From: Rhyacophila brunnea | Lineage: Eukaryota > Arthropoda > Insecta > Trichoptera > Rhyacophilidae | Length of the DNA: 64,000 nucleotides | Assembly (NCBI GenBank): GCA_022495005.1 | Contig: JAGYXB010000965.1 | Span: 124,001 to 188,000, forward strand | Direction of reading: 5' to 3' | Shown: positions 46,602 to 57,717 of the stretch, piece after piece | Numbering within the stretch: position 1 is the stretch's first letter | How the letters are laid out: the number at the start of each line of letters is the position of its first letter | Notes under the pieces: generated by a model | What the model saw: only the letters and a program-made list of their open reading frames with translations | Told to the model about the DNA's origin: nothing | Databases searched by the model: none | Program-made: the position numbers and the translations under genes

Positions 46602-46819
46602 ATTGTCATCATTCTTCTTCTTCTTCGATGGCGCTACAGCTCAAGTCGAGTCCTGGCCTCCACCACCACCGTCCTCCAGCCGGAACGGTCCTCCGCACGT
46701 CTTTTCCAGTTCCTGATTTTTAGCAGCTGGTTGGCATCTTTTGTAATGTTATCACCCTATCGTGTGCGTGGCTTTCCCACTGGCCTTTTCCCCCCTGGAT
46801 TTCCTTCGATAATTGTCAT
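46602..46819 (-). mobile_element. Short LINE 3' end inserted in family C copy d
   Basis: The minus strand reads GKRPVGKPRTR, a stop, then DNITKDANQLLKIRNWKRRA and RTVVVEARTRLEL followed by a stop, then GAAGAAGAAGAA. This is a typical end of an RTE-like ORF plus its tail. ATTGTCAT flanks it at 46602-46609 and 46812-46819. Confidence 0.75.
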
Positions 46820-46826
46820 TACTTAA

Positions 46827-48220
46827 GGGGGGACATGCTCGTCGAAGGTCGAAATTGAGTTTTTATTGTATTTTCAAACCATGATCCTGGACACTCCTTA
46901 AACGTTGTAGATAATCTATTTATATAATTTTGAAGCCTTATTATCCTTTATAGTTATTTTTAAACATTTGATGACTGCATAAAGTATTTTTGTTACATAA
47001 AATAGTATTCTTTTAAACCTCTCGCTCTAATGTTTTAGAATATAGTCATATTTTGGTACATAACTGTGCAGTGGTGTTAAGATTTTTTACATTTATTAAT
47101 TTTTAAACGCATTTATAAAACCATAAGTATAATTTATTACGAGATAATTTTTGTAAAATATTCACGATAAAAAATTATATTGATAATCTCTGTGATCCCA
47201 AATTTGACAAGAATTAGGCATTTTATTATTCAAAAAATCGGCAAGATTAACACATTTGAAGATAATTCTAAAGATACTTATTATAAGCTATGTCTTTGAC
47301 CATTCAAGTGTGATAAACATCTTATGAATAATGATTGCTTTATAATAATTATTGACCTAAGAATAAGGTAGTGTTTTTTTGAAATACGCCATTTCTTTTG
47401 TCATTCCCTAGTGGTTAAGCTACAACATACGGCCGTAGCCATAAATTGACAAACTATAATTAAAGTAGGGAGTAAAATTATGTTAACGCGCGTGTTTGAA
47501 CATGTACCTAACCGATTTTTTTTTTATTTTTTTTTAAACGGTACATGTTCAAACACGCGCGTCAATATCATTTTACTCCCTACTTCAATTATAGTTTGTC
47601 AATTTATGGCTACGGCCGTATGTTGTAGCTTAACCACTGGGGAATGACAAAAGAAATGGCGTATTTCAAAAAAACACTACCTTATTCTTAGGTCAATAAT
47701 TATTATAAAGCAATCATTATTCATAAGATGTTTATCACACTTGAATGGTCAAAGACATAGCTTATAATAAGTATCTTTAGAATCATCTTCAAATGTGTTA
47801 ATCTTGCCGATTTTTTGAATAATAAAATGCCTAATTCTTGTCAAATTTGGGATCACAGAGATTATCAATATAATTTTTTATCGTGAATATTTTACAAAAA
47901 TTATCTGGTAATAAATTATGCTAATGGTTTTATAAATGCGTTTAAAAATTAATAAATGTAAAAAAATTTAACACCACTGCACAGTTATGTACCGAAATAT
48001 GACTATATTCTAAAACATTTGAGCGAGAGGTTTAAAAGAATACTATTTTATGTAACAAAAATACTTTATGCAGTCATCAAATGTTTAAAATAACTATAAA
48101 GGATAATAAGGCTTCAAAATTATATAAATAGATTATCTACAACGTTTAAGGAGTGTCCAGGATCATGGTTTGAAAATACAATAAAAACTCAATTTTGACC
48201 TTCGACGAGCATGTCCCCCC
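46827..48220. mobile_element. TTAA-flanked palindromic element P, copy 2 (most complete, 1394 bp)
   Basis: The two arms of ~690 bp (46827-47513 and 47536-48220) are near-perfect reverse complements around a short T-rich loop. TTAA lies directly outside both ends (46823-46826 and 48221-48224). Terminal sequence is GGGGGGACATGCTCGTCG. The inner arm ends hold ACACGCGCG words. No open frame of note. The TTAA target suggests piggyBac- or Kolobok-type mobilisation, but no transposase is present to confirm it. Confidence 0.92.
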
Positions 48221-48686
48221 TTAAGTAAAATAGCGCCGCAGTCGTGTTTTCTACTATTTGAACAAATTTGTGATGTGTGTTTATTTATGTTTATGTCAGC
48301 CCACTCCTTGTGGGGGTCATGCCACGACCACTTTCCGGCCTGACACTGTGGCTTTTCCTGTATACTTTCGTCTCAAGTCGACGAATCACGAAAGAAAGTG
48401 CGTCTCTATAATTAAGTAGGATATCGTCGGTGTTTTGTAAAAAGGGCGAATCAACCATTTTGGCGAAATTGAGATTTTAATGAAAAAACAACAAATGTGC
48501 CTCACTAGCTTTATTGTGTAAAAACGGCAAATTTGTAGGTATCTCCACAGGAAAGTAGGCACTTACAAATGATAATCGTAAGGGCGAATATCCCCTTAGT
48601 TTAGTGTCACGGATAAAAAGCGAATGTGACATATTAGACCTTTTAAAATATTATATTATAAAGCCTATTATACCTAAAGACAGTAT

Positions 48687-49529
48687 CAGTGGCGCACCCA
48701 GGGCAAAGGGCCCTGGCACCCCCCAAACATGAAAATTATCAGAATGATTTTATACATTGAAATTGAAAGCCGATAAACTATACATTGGGCTTAGACAAAT
48801 AAAAACACGGAAAAAAATGATTTGTAATTCTCCAGCACCCTTTTTAGAAAAAATTCTTAGATTTTAATTTCTAACACAAAAATTTCGAAACACTAATAAA
48901 TGTCTGGGTTTCTAAAAAACCTAATCCCTAATGGAACTGTCAAAAAATTCTCGGTGTCCACCCGAATTCCGGAGTGGTGTAGGTCATGGCTGGGAAGGGC
49001 TAACAGGGCTCTAGCCTGGGGGCCCGGGCTGTGGGGGGCCCGGCGTGTCAGGTTGACCAGATAAGTGAGATAAACACACATCATAAATTAGCTTTAATAG
49101 TAAAAAAAGTCGCCTGCGGTGCTATTATACTTCATGGCCATGAACATTTTCAATTATATAATTGTGCAATATATTTTTTGATTATTATGTGTCGATACTC
49201 GGCAGCTCCATTATTAAAGTAGATGTATTAAAAATCGCCAATAATTCACTGTATGAGATCACTATTTGTACTAAAACACAATTTCAACAACGTTAATGTA
49301 GTGTTTCACACTGCCTTTTCTCTTAGCGGTAGGTAGAGGGGCCGCCAAATATCCTAGCCTGAGGGCCCATTTCATGGGATGTGGGAACCATGGTGTTGGT
49401 ACACCGAGTGCAATAGACTAAAGGCCGATAAACGAGAAATTAGGGTGTGAAGAAGAAAAAGAGCCTATGGGACTAATTTACATTCTCCTCCTTGGCCCCC
49501 CCCAATAGTAAATCCTGGGTGCGCCACTG
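48687..49529. mobile_element. hAT-like element with CAGTGGCGCACCC ends, holding family C copy e
   Basis: The ends CAGTGGCGCACCCAGG and CCTGGGTGCGCCACTG are perfect inverted repeats. A perfect 8 bp duplication GACAGTAT lies at 48679-48686 and 49530-49537. Inside, 48985-49392 is a separate inserted element. Confidence 0.9.
48985..49392. mobile_element. hAT-like miniature element, family C, copy e (inverted)
   Basis: It is flanked by GTGTAGGT (48977-48984) and GTGTTGGT (49393-49400). Its interior is the reverse complement of copies a, b and f, with GGGGCCCGG near the left end and CTATCGC-type words (reverse) near the right. Confidence 0.8.
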
Positions 49530-49582
49530 GACAGTATTCTTTCTAAGCTTTATTATAAACTTGTTTAGACATTTATAATCAT

Positions 49583-50040
49583 CAGTGACGTGCCTAGACA
49601 AAATGCCGCCCCTAGGCAGCGCCAAAATTCCGCCCCATTTTTTGTGCAGTATTTTTTACCATACTTCCATGACTCCAATATCTAAAAAATGTGTTGTATG
49701 TACACACTACTAACAAAATAATACCACTAAAACATACAAAATTAAATTTAGATATAAAAAGCGCATAAATATAATATAACTAAGTTAGACACGTCTTACA
49801 CAAATCACCAGAGTCTGAGGTCCTTAAAAGATACACCTGACAACTTTACTGTTAAACCTTTTATGTTAATTAATACATTTTGTTGCCAACCACTGAGCTG
49901 TTTTTTTTAGTGGAAAGATATTTTCGTTATTGCTAAGTTTAGGTGCCTATTTCTATATATTATACCAAATGATTATCCACGAATTGCCGCCCTTCGAGTG
50001 ACTGCCGCCCCCAAGCGACGCTCAATCTGCTCATCATATA
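49583..50040. mobile_element. Family B hAT-like element, one end lost
   Basis: It starts CAGTGACGTGCCTAGACAAAATG and continues to CGACGCTCAATCTGCTCAT, but the final ACCCCCACGGGACGTCACTG-type end is missing. Confidence 0.65.
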
Positions 50041-50055
50041 AATAATAATCATATA

Positions 50056-50780
50056 TAGGGATTCCAATCCCGGGATCCCGAGCTATTTTCGATACCTATG
50101 AATCCCGGGATTGATTAACATAATCCCGGGATTTCGGGATTGATTTTTTATCAATTTTTATGGAAAATAAAATGAAAGCGAAAATATAACAGAAAAAATA
50201 TTTTTAATAAAAAATAACTACATTAGAAATAAACTGAGTTTGAATGAAGTTTGATTTATACCCATGTGTAGGTTGCCGATTCATTTTATTTTTTCACATA
50301 AATTATTAAAATTGGAAAGATTGGAAAAAAAACAATACTTCGCACTGTTAACAAAGTAATTCCACGATGATATCATACGTTTTACGGCAGTTTCATGTTT
50401 GTCTGACTAATTAGATTTATGAAGCGGAAAGAGCATAAGTACGCCATGATTATTTGCTTTACTATTTTAAATCTCGCTAATACATTCATTAAGTCTTTAC
50501 TATCAGAAACAGCAATCTAATATTAAATTCACATTATTATTAAAATTGCGTATTTCCAAGATTGAACGTATACAATATTAACAATAAATGTCTTAAATAG
50601 TATAAATTATACTAGATTTATTTTTGACCGATTTTATCAATGTTATTTGTAAATATAAAAATTTTATATTAACAATGGAAAAAAATGCCAATCCCGGGAC
50701 CAGTCCCGGGATCCCGGGATTGTCAAATTGTAATCCCGAAATCCCGGGATCAGAATTTTGGCTCGGGATTGGATTCCCTA
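50056..50780. mobile_element. hAT-like element, family D, copy 2 (inverted)
   Basis: Ends are TAGGGATTCC and GGATTCCCTA. A perfect 8 bp duplication ATCATATA lies at 50048-50055 and 50781-50788. The interior is the reverse complement of 26223-26980 with small indels. Confidence 0.9.
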
Positions 50781-51231
50781 ATCATATACAGGTAATTAAT
50801 AAATAAATTACAAATGTTAAAAATCCTCCTCCTGTAAAAAAGCATTTTGGTTAATTAGCCTTTTTTACAAAACACCGACGGTATACGGATTCGATCACAA
50901 TCTGTCAGTGTAACGATTCTCAAACTTAGTTCGACCGAAACGATTCTAATCAGAAACACTTATCAGTTACCTACATGAGATCATCACGTACATAACAGAT
51001 TTGAAGTTGCTCAATAGAGTTCTATGTGTTTACTTTACTCCCACGTCGCATTATTCTAATACCTCGGTAGGATATTACTATCTATATACTAGTAGGTATA
51101 TACCTATTTCAATTTAGACTAAAACTTCAATGACATGTAGGTATTTTATCTGATGTATCCGTATTAAAAATAATTATACGTTACAATATGTACAGTCTAT
51201 ACCAGCGATGGCGAACATATGGCACACGAGG

Positions 51232-51685
51232 CAGTGTTGCCATCTTTTCAAAGTGGAATTATAGTACAGAGCCTCCAAAATTATAGTATTTGGGGGAAAA
51301 ATATAGTACGCATTATCATCTGTTCAAAATATATAAGTTTTTTGTTTCTCAGAAAAAAAATAACGAAGAATTTGAGAAACTCCGAGACCCCTTTTTATTT
51401 AGGTACCTCTTCAAACCAAAAATGCTTACCGAAGAATTAAAAAAAAAAACATTTTTCGAGCTATTTTTTTTCCAAGTTCACCAAATCTTCATATATTGCA
51501 AAATTATAGTACTATGCAACAATTTATTTAACGGATATGTCGAAATTTTAGTAATTTTTACATATTTTTTCTTATATTCAAAATTATAGTATTTTGGGCG
51601 AACTATACCTGTTTTATATCGTACATAGTACGCGGACCAAAATTATAGTACAAATACTATAGTTATAGTATGGTTGGCGACACTG
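51232..51685. mobile_element. Element with CAGTGTTGCCA ends and repeated AATTATAGTA motif
   Basis: The inverted ends CAGTGTTGCCATC and GTTGGCGACACTG enclose ~430 bp in which AATTATAGTA recurs at least five times at irregular spacing. ACGAGG occurs just outside both ends, suggesting a partly mutated hAT-type duplication. Open frames here are AT-rich artefacts. Confidence 0.55.
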
Positions 51686-52291
51686 AACGAGGTGATTTTG
51701 CATGGCAAGCGAATGTGTTATTTTGAAGAAAGAAAAAAATACCTATAGGTAAGTAATTATTTAAAAAAATAAATCTTACAAATATTTATAATATTAAAAA
51801 ATAATGACGACATAGCTATGCGTATTTTCTATATGAATGCAGTTTTCCGTTTCACACTTCACCGTGAAATGTTGTATCGGAAATGTAATATGGTCGTATA
51901 AAGACCGTCCAACCTCTTCGGGTCGTATAGTACTGAGATAAAATGCGTGTCTAAATAAAATACGATTCTTGTCGGTTGAAATTTGCCGATATACTGGGTT
52001 ATTTGTTATGTTAGGCTAGATTTAATTACATTAGGTTGGGTTAGGTTTTCATTCTTGAATAATTCATGAATGTTGTCAAATTCGGCTATGAAAACTGACG
52101 CGGTTCCCGCCTGTCTTCATATAAACTGACTTACACCTAAAACACTTACAAAATGCGTAGATAATAAAAACTACCAGGATACAAGGGAAAGACAGTAGAA
52201 AATAAATGTATGCAATTAAATTAGAAATACAGACAACATAGAATATGTCATTGCAACATAGTACATGACCATCTCTTTCCGATAAGAAAGC

Positions 52292-53106
52292 CAGTGACGT
52301 CCCATGGGGGTAGGCAGATTGAGCGTCGCTTGGGGGCGGCAGTTACTCGAAGGGCGGCAAATCGAGGATAATATATTATAAAGTATAGTACAATAACAGT
52401 ACCAAAGTATATATAGAAATAGCTACCCACTTAAACTTAGTAATAACGAAAATATCTTTCCATTAAAAATTCAGCTCACTGGTTGGAAACAAAATGTATT
52501 AATTAACATAAAAGGTTTAACAGGACTGTATTTTTTTGACTTATACGAGGTATATATGAGAACTCTGCCATTCTGGGCAGTGTTGACCTGTGTGTCCCTG
52601 ATAACTATCTTAGAAATAGAGACCATCAGTTGTTTATTCTCCCAAGGTGCAGAACCAACCTGCCACTGGTAATGCCAATTGGGAGAGCGATAACTATGTT
52701 CAACGAAATTGCTTCGGGTGTTGATATATTCCACCTACGTGAGAATGAGTTTAGGTGGATGTTGTTTTATTAATTCTTAAAATAGGGTCTGCTTAACTCA
52801 TCCGGTGTACTTCCTTGTACCTATCTTGATATATCTCTTTTTTTATGTAATAGGTATCTACTGTTATATTTATATGTCTTTGTTTCTAAATGTCATGTTG
52901 TGAACGTCTTAAACTTATAATTTGTAATGTCCACAATATGTTAAAAAAAAAAAAAAAATGAAAATGTCTAGTTTACTTCCGTTGCCCTTCGACGTATTTG
53001 GTGATCAGAAACGACAGGTTCGTGGATGATGAAAAATACTGTATAAAAAAATGTGGTGGTATTTTGGCGCTGTCCAGGGGAGGCATTTTATCTAGGGACG
53101 TCACTG
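52292..53106. mobile_element. hAT-like miniature element, family B, with perfect 8 bp duplication
   Basis: CAGTGACGTCCCATGGGGG at the left, CTAGGGACGTCACTG at the right, and AAGAAAGC on both sides (52284-52291, 53107-53114). The middle (about 52556-52953) is an inserted LINE 3' end. Confidence 0.9.
52556..52953 (+). mobile_element. Jockey/CR1-like LINE, 3' end, second copy
   Basis: GTGCAGAACCAACCTGCCA, CTACGTGAGAATGAGTTTAGG and ATGTCATGTTGTGAACG match 12220-12270 and 15040-15260. It ends in a poly(A) run (52941-52958). It preserves the uninterrupted sequence across the point where the first copy carries the 2751 bp element. Confidence 0.8.
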
Positions 53107-53285
53107 AAGAAAGCTCACGGTGAACTGTGCTCCGGTGAAATGTTATAAGTACGTACAATTTACACGTAGGTAACCATTTTCTTCGGTTTTAATATTATTT
53201 TTACAACTAATATTTACCAATCGATTCGCAAACGGAAACGACGAAACTAATCCAATAATGACAGATCGCATTGTAAAAAAAATAC

Positions 53286-53404
53286 AAAACAGAACATGAC
53301 AAAATAGAACATGACAAAACAGAACATGACAAAACAAAACAATAACAATACAGAACATGATAAAACAGAACAGCCAGGTTTTTTCCGGGTGTTCTGTTTT
53401 GTCA
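53286..53404. repeat. 15 bp minisatellite (GAACATGACAAAACA) with an inverted unit
   Basis: GAACATGAC recurs at 53292, 53307 and 53322 with a 15 bp period and again at 53353. The reverse complement TGTTCTGTTTTGTCA lies at 53390-53404, allowing a small hairpin. The minus-strand open frame rich in LFCHV is a product of the repeat. Confidence 0.8.
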
Positions 53405-55080
53405 CATATTATAAATAAACATTTGAAATATCTCCCTTAAAATCTGTTCATCTAGATGATCTATATATATATACACTAAAATGTAAACGGGTACCAATAA
53501 TAATATATTGTAGTGAGAATAATGAATACCTACCTACTACTATTGATAGGTATGTGCCTATGTACTTGTATAGGTATATGTATATTTTTTAGTTTAGTTT
53601 AGTTTACCTTCTAGTTATGGCGAGCCTTTCTTCTGATGAAATACTTCTTCTCATAGCTGTGCTGTGTCAAAACTTTTTATTTTATTTTGTAAAACTGCTT
53701 ACCTACCGAATGTATTAATAGTATTTACAACAAGTTTTTAGAAACAATGCAAGTATTCAAATTATTCACAATATTATGTTTTTATACTTCATCCTTTACT
53801 TAGTGGGTATCTAGGTAATAAGGTTTTTACCCTTTCTTCGTGTATTCACTTATAATCTTTTTTTTTTATTGTATTAATAAATAATAATAGTACAAAACTT
53901 AAATCAATTAGAATTTAAATTCAAACTCCATCAAGTACCCTCGGTCGATAGTATTGATCAGGCAAAGTTTATGATGATACATAATAGGCACAATAATAGG
54001 TAATTTTCAAAACGCTATCGATATAAAACAGTCCAGCTCCAAAAGAAGCAATAGTGGGAAAATAAATGTAGGTATAATGCAATATTATGTACTGATTTTA
54101 TATTGATTTATTTACCCTTGTACACCACTGTAATGAGAGATAAATACTCTCGCAGCAGGGTGCAGTTTCAAAAAAGGCGTTTATGAATCTCCTTGAAAAC
54201 TGTGTTTTCTCTGTCCAGATGTTTGGACAGCATCGTCGATATATCGCCGTAAACGAAACGCAAACAAAACGCATTCGACCCGTAAACGACGTTTGGCGGA
54301 TGAATCCGAAACTTCGCTTTGCCGTCTGCGCGCAGCCTAAATACTCTTCAAGAATGAGCATTACATGTAATGTAAATATATAATTGAATAGGTCGGTCCT
54401 TAGGATTTATGTGTCACAAATAATATTATCGCACTGACTTCATCAGGCGGCGGAGGAAGGCGCACCGCGAACCTCTGATTTTGGTCGATGTACAATGTTT
54501 GAGACACTGTAGCGAGAGAATGCCTCATCTGATCGGAGCAACTAAGTAATACAGTATCAAAAAAAACGTTTCTACCCAAGAAATGGGTGTACTAAATAAG
54601 AAACAAAAACTAGGTGGAGCTAGTAGTAATAATTTTGGCAGAATTGAACAAACTGTAATAATAATAACTTTAATAATATTATGTGTGCTATGTTTTGTGT
54701 GTAGTATCTAGAATCTATAATATTATCATTTTTTAATAGAATTCCTAAAAAACTGTTTTTTTTTCTTCATGAAAAACTGCTTGGCACGTCAGATGGTCGA
54801 CAAATAATATTTAGGAAATTTTGGCATGCATTCGTAAAAAGGTTCGCTAAGCCTGGTCTATAGGTACTCACAACTTGATGTCACTCTAATGCGAGGCCGT
54901 TTATGTTTTACCCATTATTCACAATTGTACACCACAGGGCCTATAAACATTTAAGGGCCTAACCAAAGACGTTGAAGAAATGTTTATATTGTGGAAGCAA
55001 TTTAAATATAAAAAAATGAAGCAACAAAAACTAAAATTCGCTGCAACCAAAGATGTTGAAGCTTCTTCTGGAGCAGAACG
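53405..55080. other. Intergenic DNA, no gene recognised
   Basis: Mostly AT-rich. A short TTTAG run lies near 53590-53610. About 54120-54360 is GC-richer, with open frames on both strands (+ 54183-54383, - 54098-54361) that match nothing recognised. Confidence 0.35.
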
Positions 55081-56060
55081 CAGTGGCTAAGGGTGGAGGG
55101 GAGGTATGCTGTTAAGATCAGCAACGTCCCTAGACGAAATGCCGCCCCTGGGCAGCACCACAATGTCATCCCATTTTTTATACAGTATTTTGTATCATCC
55201 GCGCACGTGTCGTTTCTAGTCACCATAGAAGTCGAAGGGAAACGGAAGTAAACTAGACATCTCGAACTCGAGAAAAAAAATACAGTCTTATTAAACCTTT
55301 TATGTCATTTAATACATTTTGTTTCCAACCAGTAAACTGAATTTTTTAATGGAAAGATATTTTCGTTATTACTAAGTGTAGATAGCTATTTCTATAGATA
55401 CCAAATGATTCTCCTCGATTTGCCGCCCTTCGAGTAACTGCCGCCCCCATTCGACGCTCAATCTGCCTACCCCCACGGGACATCACTGGTTAAGATCTGC
55501 CATAAATAGTGCACACTAAGCTTTGTCAGTCATACGTATCTGTTTTCATTGAAACAAGACTACAGTTTACAGGTGGTGCTAGTTAGTTTTTAAAATTCAA
55601 TTAAACCATGCGAAAACCAAGCCATAATAATATATAATAGTCAAAAAATACTATATATCTATCTATAAAATATCTAAAATTATGCAATTAAATCAAATCA
55701 CTTCGAATATTTTACAGATAGAATAATATTTGTTATCTATTGTAGTTTGGTTTAAGCAGGGTTAATTAATATAAAAAATGAACCAACAATAATTATAATA
55801 CGAGGTATACGAAAACAAAAAATAAAAATATGAATGAAAAAGTGTGCACAATTTTGTCGTATCGTCCAAAATATACCAAACTATTATGATTTGGTTTAGG
55901 CAGGGATTAATTGATTTTTTAAAACTAACCAATACCATCAGTTAAAAATAATTATTGTAGTCTCAGTTTAATAAAAACAAATACGTATGACTAAACAAAG
56001 TTTAATGTGCACTATTTATGGCGGATCTTAACAGCCTACCTCCACCCTTCGCTACTGGCA
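55081..56060. mobile_element. hAT-like element, family A, longest copy (both ends present)
   Basis: The left end CAGTGGCTAAGGGTGGAGG and right end CCTCCACCCTTCGCTACTG are inverted repeats. GCAGAACG and GCAGACTG flank them, 6 of 8 identical. It carries a family B insertion at 55119-55498. This copy shows that the shorter fragments elsewhere are single ends of a larger element. Confidence 0.75.
55119..55498. mobile_element. hAT-like miniature element, family B, nested, perfect duplication
   Basis: It is inverted relative to 52292. GTTAAGAT flanks both sides exactly (55111-55118, 55499-55506), and uninterrupted family A copies contain this word once. Confidence 0.9.
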
Positions 56061-56332
56061 GACTGTATTCGGAAATCTGTATATATTATGCAGTTGACCG
56101 TATTACAGTAAATTCATCGACGGAAATATATATTATATTTTATCAATATTTTAACATACTTAATAAATATCTCACATAAATGACGCCTCGGCGACTATTA
56201 TCAGAATAAATAAACCACTTATGAAAATAAATGTCACTTCGATTTGGAATTGGTATAAAAATGCATACGATTGACACTTTCATTTCATCTTTTTTTTTTC
56301 TTTTCATCGAAATGAAGTTGTAATTAATTAGG

Positions 56333-56665
56333 CTATAGGTGCTTCAGCTGGGGCATGGTCTAAAACGATCGTGACTACGCGACGCAAAGATTGTGCAAAC
56401 GACGCCTGCAGAACAAAACATAATTAATCATAAAAAAACCAACATGCATCCATTTAATGTTCTGTTTATTGTTCTATTAGTAACAATAATAATATATTCA
56501 TTGACATGTTTTCTTTTCAAGTAAATGGGTAACGTTTTTTAGTCATCTTTGCACGATTTAAGAATTAATACCCCCGTCGCCATCACGAAACAAATTGACG
56601 TGGTTACAGCTCTACTTTCGCTCTCCGATTGCCAGCGAGTGCAAAATTTCGTCGCACCTATAGTT
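56333..56665. mobile_element. Miniature element family Y, copy 2
   Basis: The inverted ends CTATAGGTGC and GCACCTATAG enclose a core almost identical to 19190-19345. It is non-coding. Confidence 0.65.
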
Positions 56666-57717
56666 GAAAATTATTTGCCGTTTCACTGAAGTATGCTCTT
56701 AATTGTAATTACATAGGTATTTAACATATTGTTGTGCTTAGAGTAATTTCGATTTTGACATCGTGTGGAAATTGAATTTATAAACTAAAACTGCATTAGC
56801 GTAAATTCATCCAAAGGAAAGAAATGTGAGATTAAAATTCGTCACGAAATATCTTAAAAGGATCAGACTAGACTCTAGCTAGACTTCAGTGACGAAAGGA
56901 GACTTTTGGAAAGAGGTAGGCTGTGGAGATCTGATAAAAAGAGCACTCATGTCAGGTATACTTACGAGAAATAAGATTATACGATATTAGGTAGGTACAC
57001 ACTAATGACAACGACACACTTGACTAATTCAATGAAACTTCAAAACTCACTGACGACATAACATTGAGCGATGTGTTTAAATTAGGTACCTACGTATTTT
57101 TCAAATCATTTATACCAATCACAAATCATTACATAAAATCTATTTTTATTTTTAAAAACAATCTATATTTATTAATATTCGATTAAAAGCCATAGAATTT
57201 TTTTTTTAGTTATTAATTCTAATCTAATTATTAATATTATATTGGACAAAGTGCAGTCGAGATAACAATATTATGCGCGAATGTTTTAGGCTCTGCGATA
57301 GGAGCTTACCTTATTTCATACAATTCGACAGCCTGGCGAAGGTTGAGTGGCGTACATAATATGAAAAAAAAATCAGAATTATTTCACACATAATCCGACC
57401 TTTATTTACGTCAAGACAGATGGCGCGCTGTGGTATATTTTTTAAAACCTTTGCAGATTGTTTTGTAATCTGTGTAATTGTTTATCGTTGGCAGAATAAA
57501 TTATTTTTATAGAATATAAAATAAAATAATGAAGTGATTATATTATAAATATGTCAATATCAATTAAAAAATAGAAGGTAGGCTTTAAATAATCGCCTAG
57601 TATGGAGTCTTCGCCACTGCTAGACTTAGACGAGTGTGATGACTGATTAATGAGGAGGTGTTCGCTGACGTAGGTCCATGCCATATCGTTGCAACCAACG
57701 CTAATGTTGAATGCATT

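Larger units (their letters stand above)
46413..48321. mobile_element. hAT-like miniature element, family C, copy d, twice interrupted
   Basis: CATGCCCCCCACA follows CAACGACC (46405-46412). GTGGGGGTCATG precedes CCACGACC (48322-48329), 7 of 8 identical. The native ~400 bp sequence is split by a LINE fragment (46610-46811) and a complete palindromic element P (46827-48220). Removing them gives the order seen in copy b. Confidence 0.8.
51830..53172. mobile_element. TIR element X, interrupted by a family B element that holds a LINE end
   Basis: The left part TCACCGTGAAATGTTGTATCGG and GACCGTCCAACCTCTTCGGG matches 21910-21980. The right end ACGTACAATTTACACGTAGG matches the family end with a small insertion. 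The insert 52292-53106 splits the AAGAAAGC word. Confidence 0.7.

Noticed and set aside
51219..51589. Two overlapping + frames of 73 and 99 codons
   Set aside because: They are low-complexity, phenylalanine- and lysine-rich translations of an AT-rich transposable element with no known domain.
53143..53358. Minus-strand 71-codon frame rich in LFCHV
   Set aside because: It is produced by the 15 bp minisatellite.
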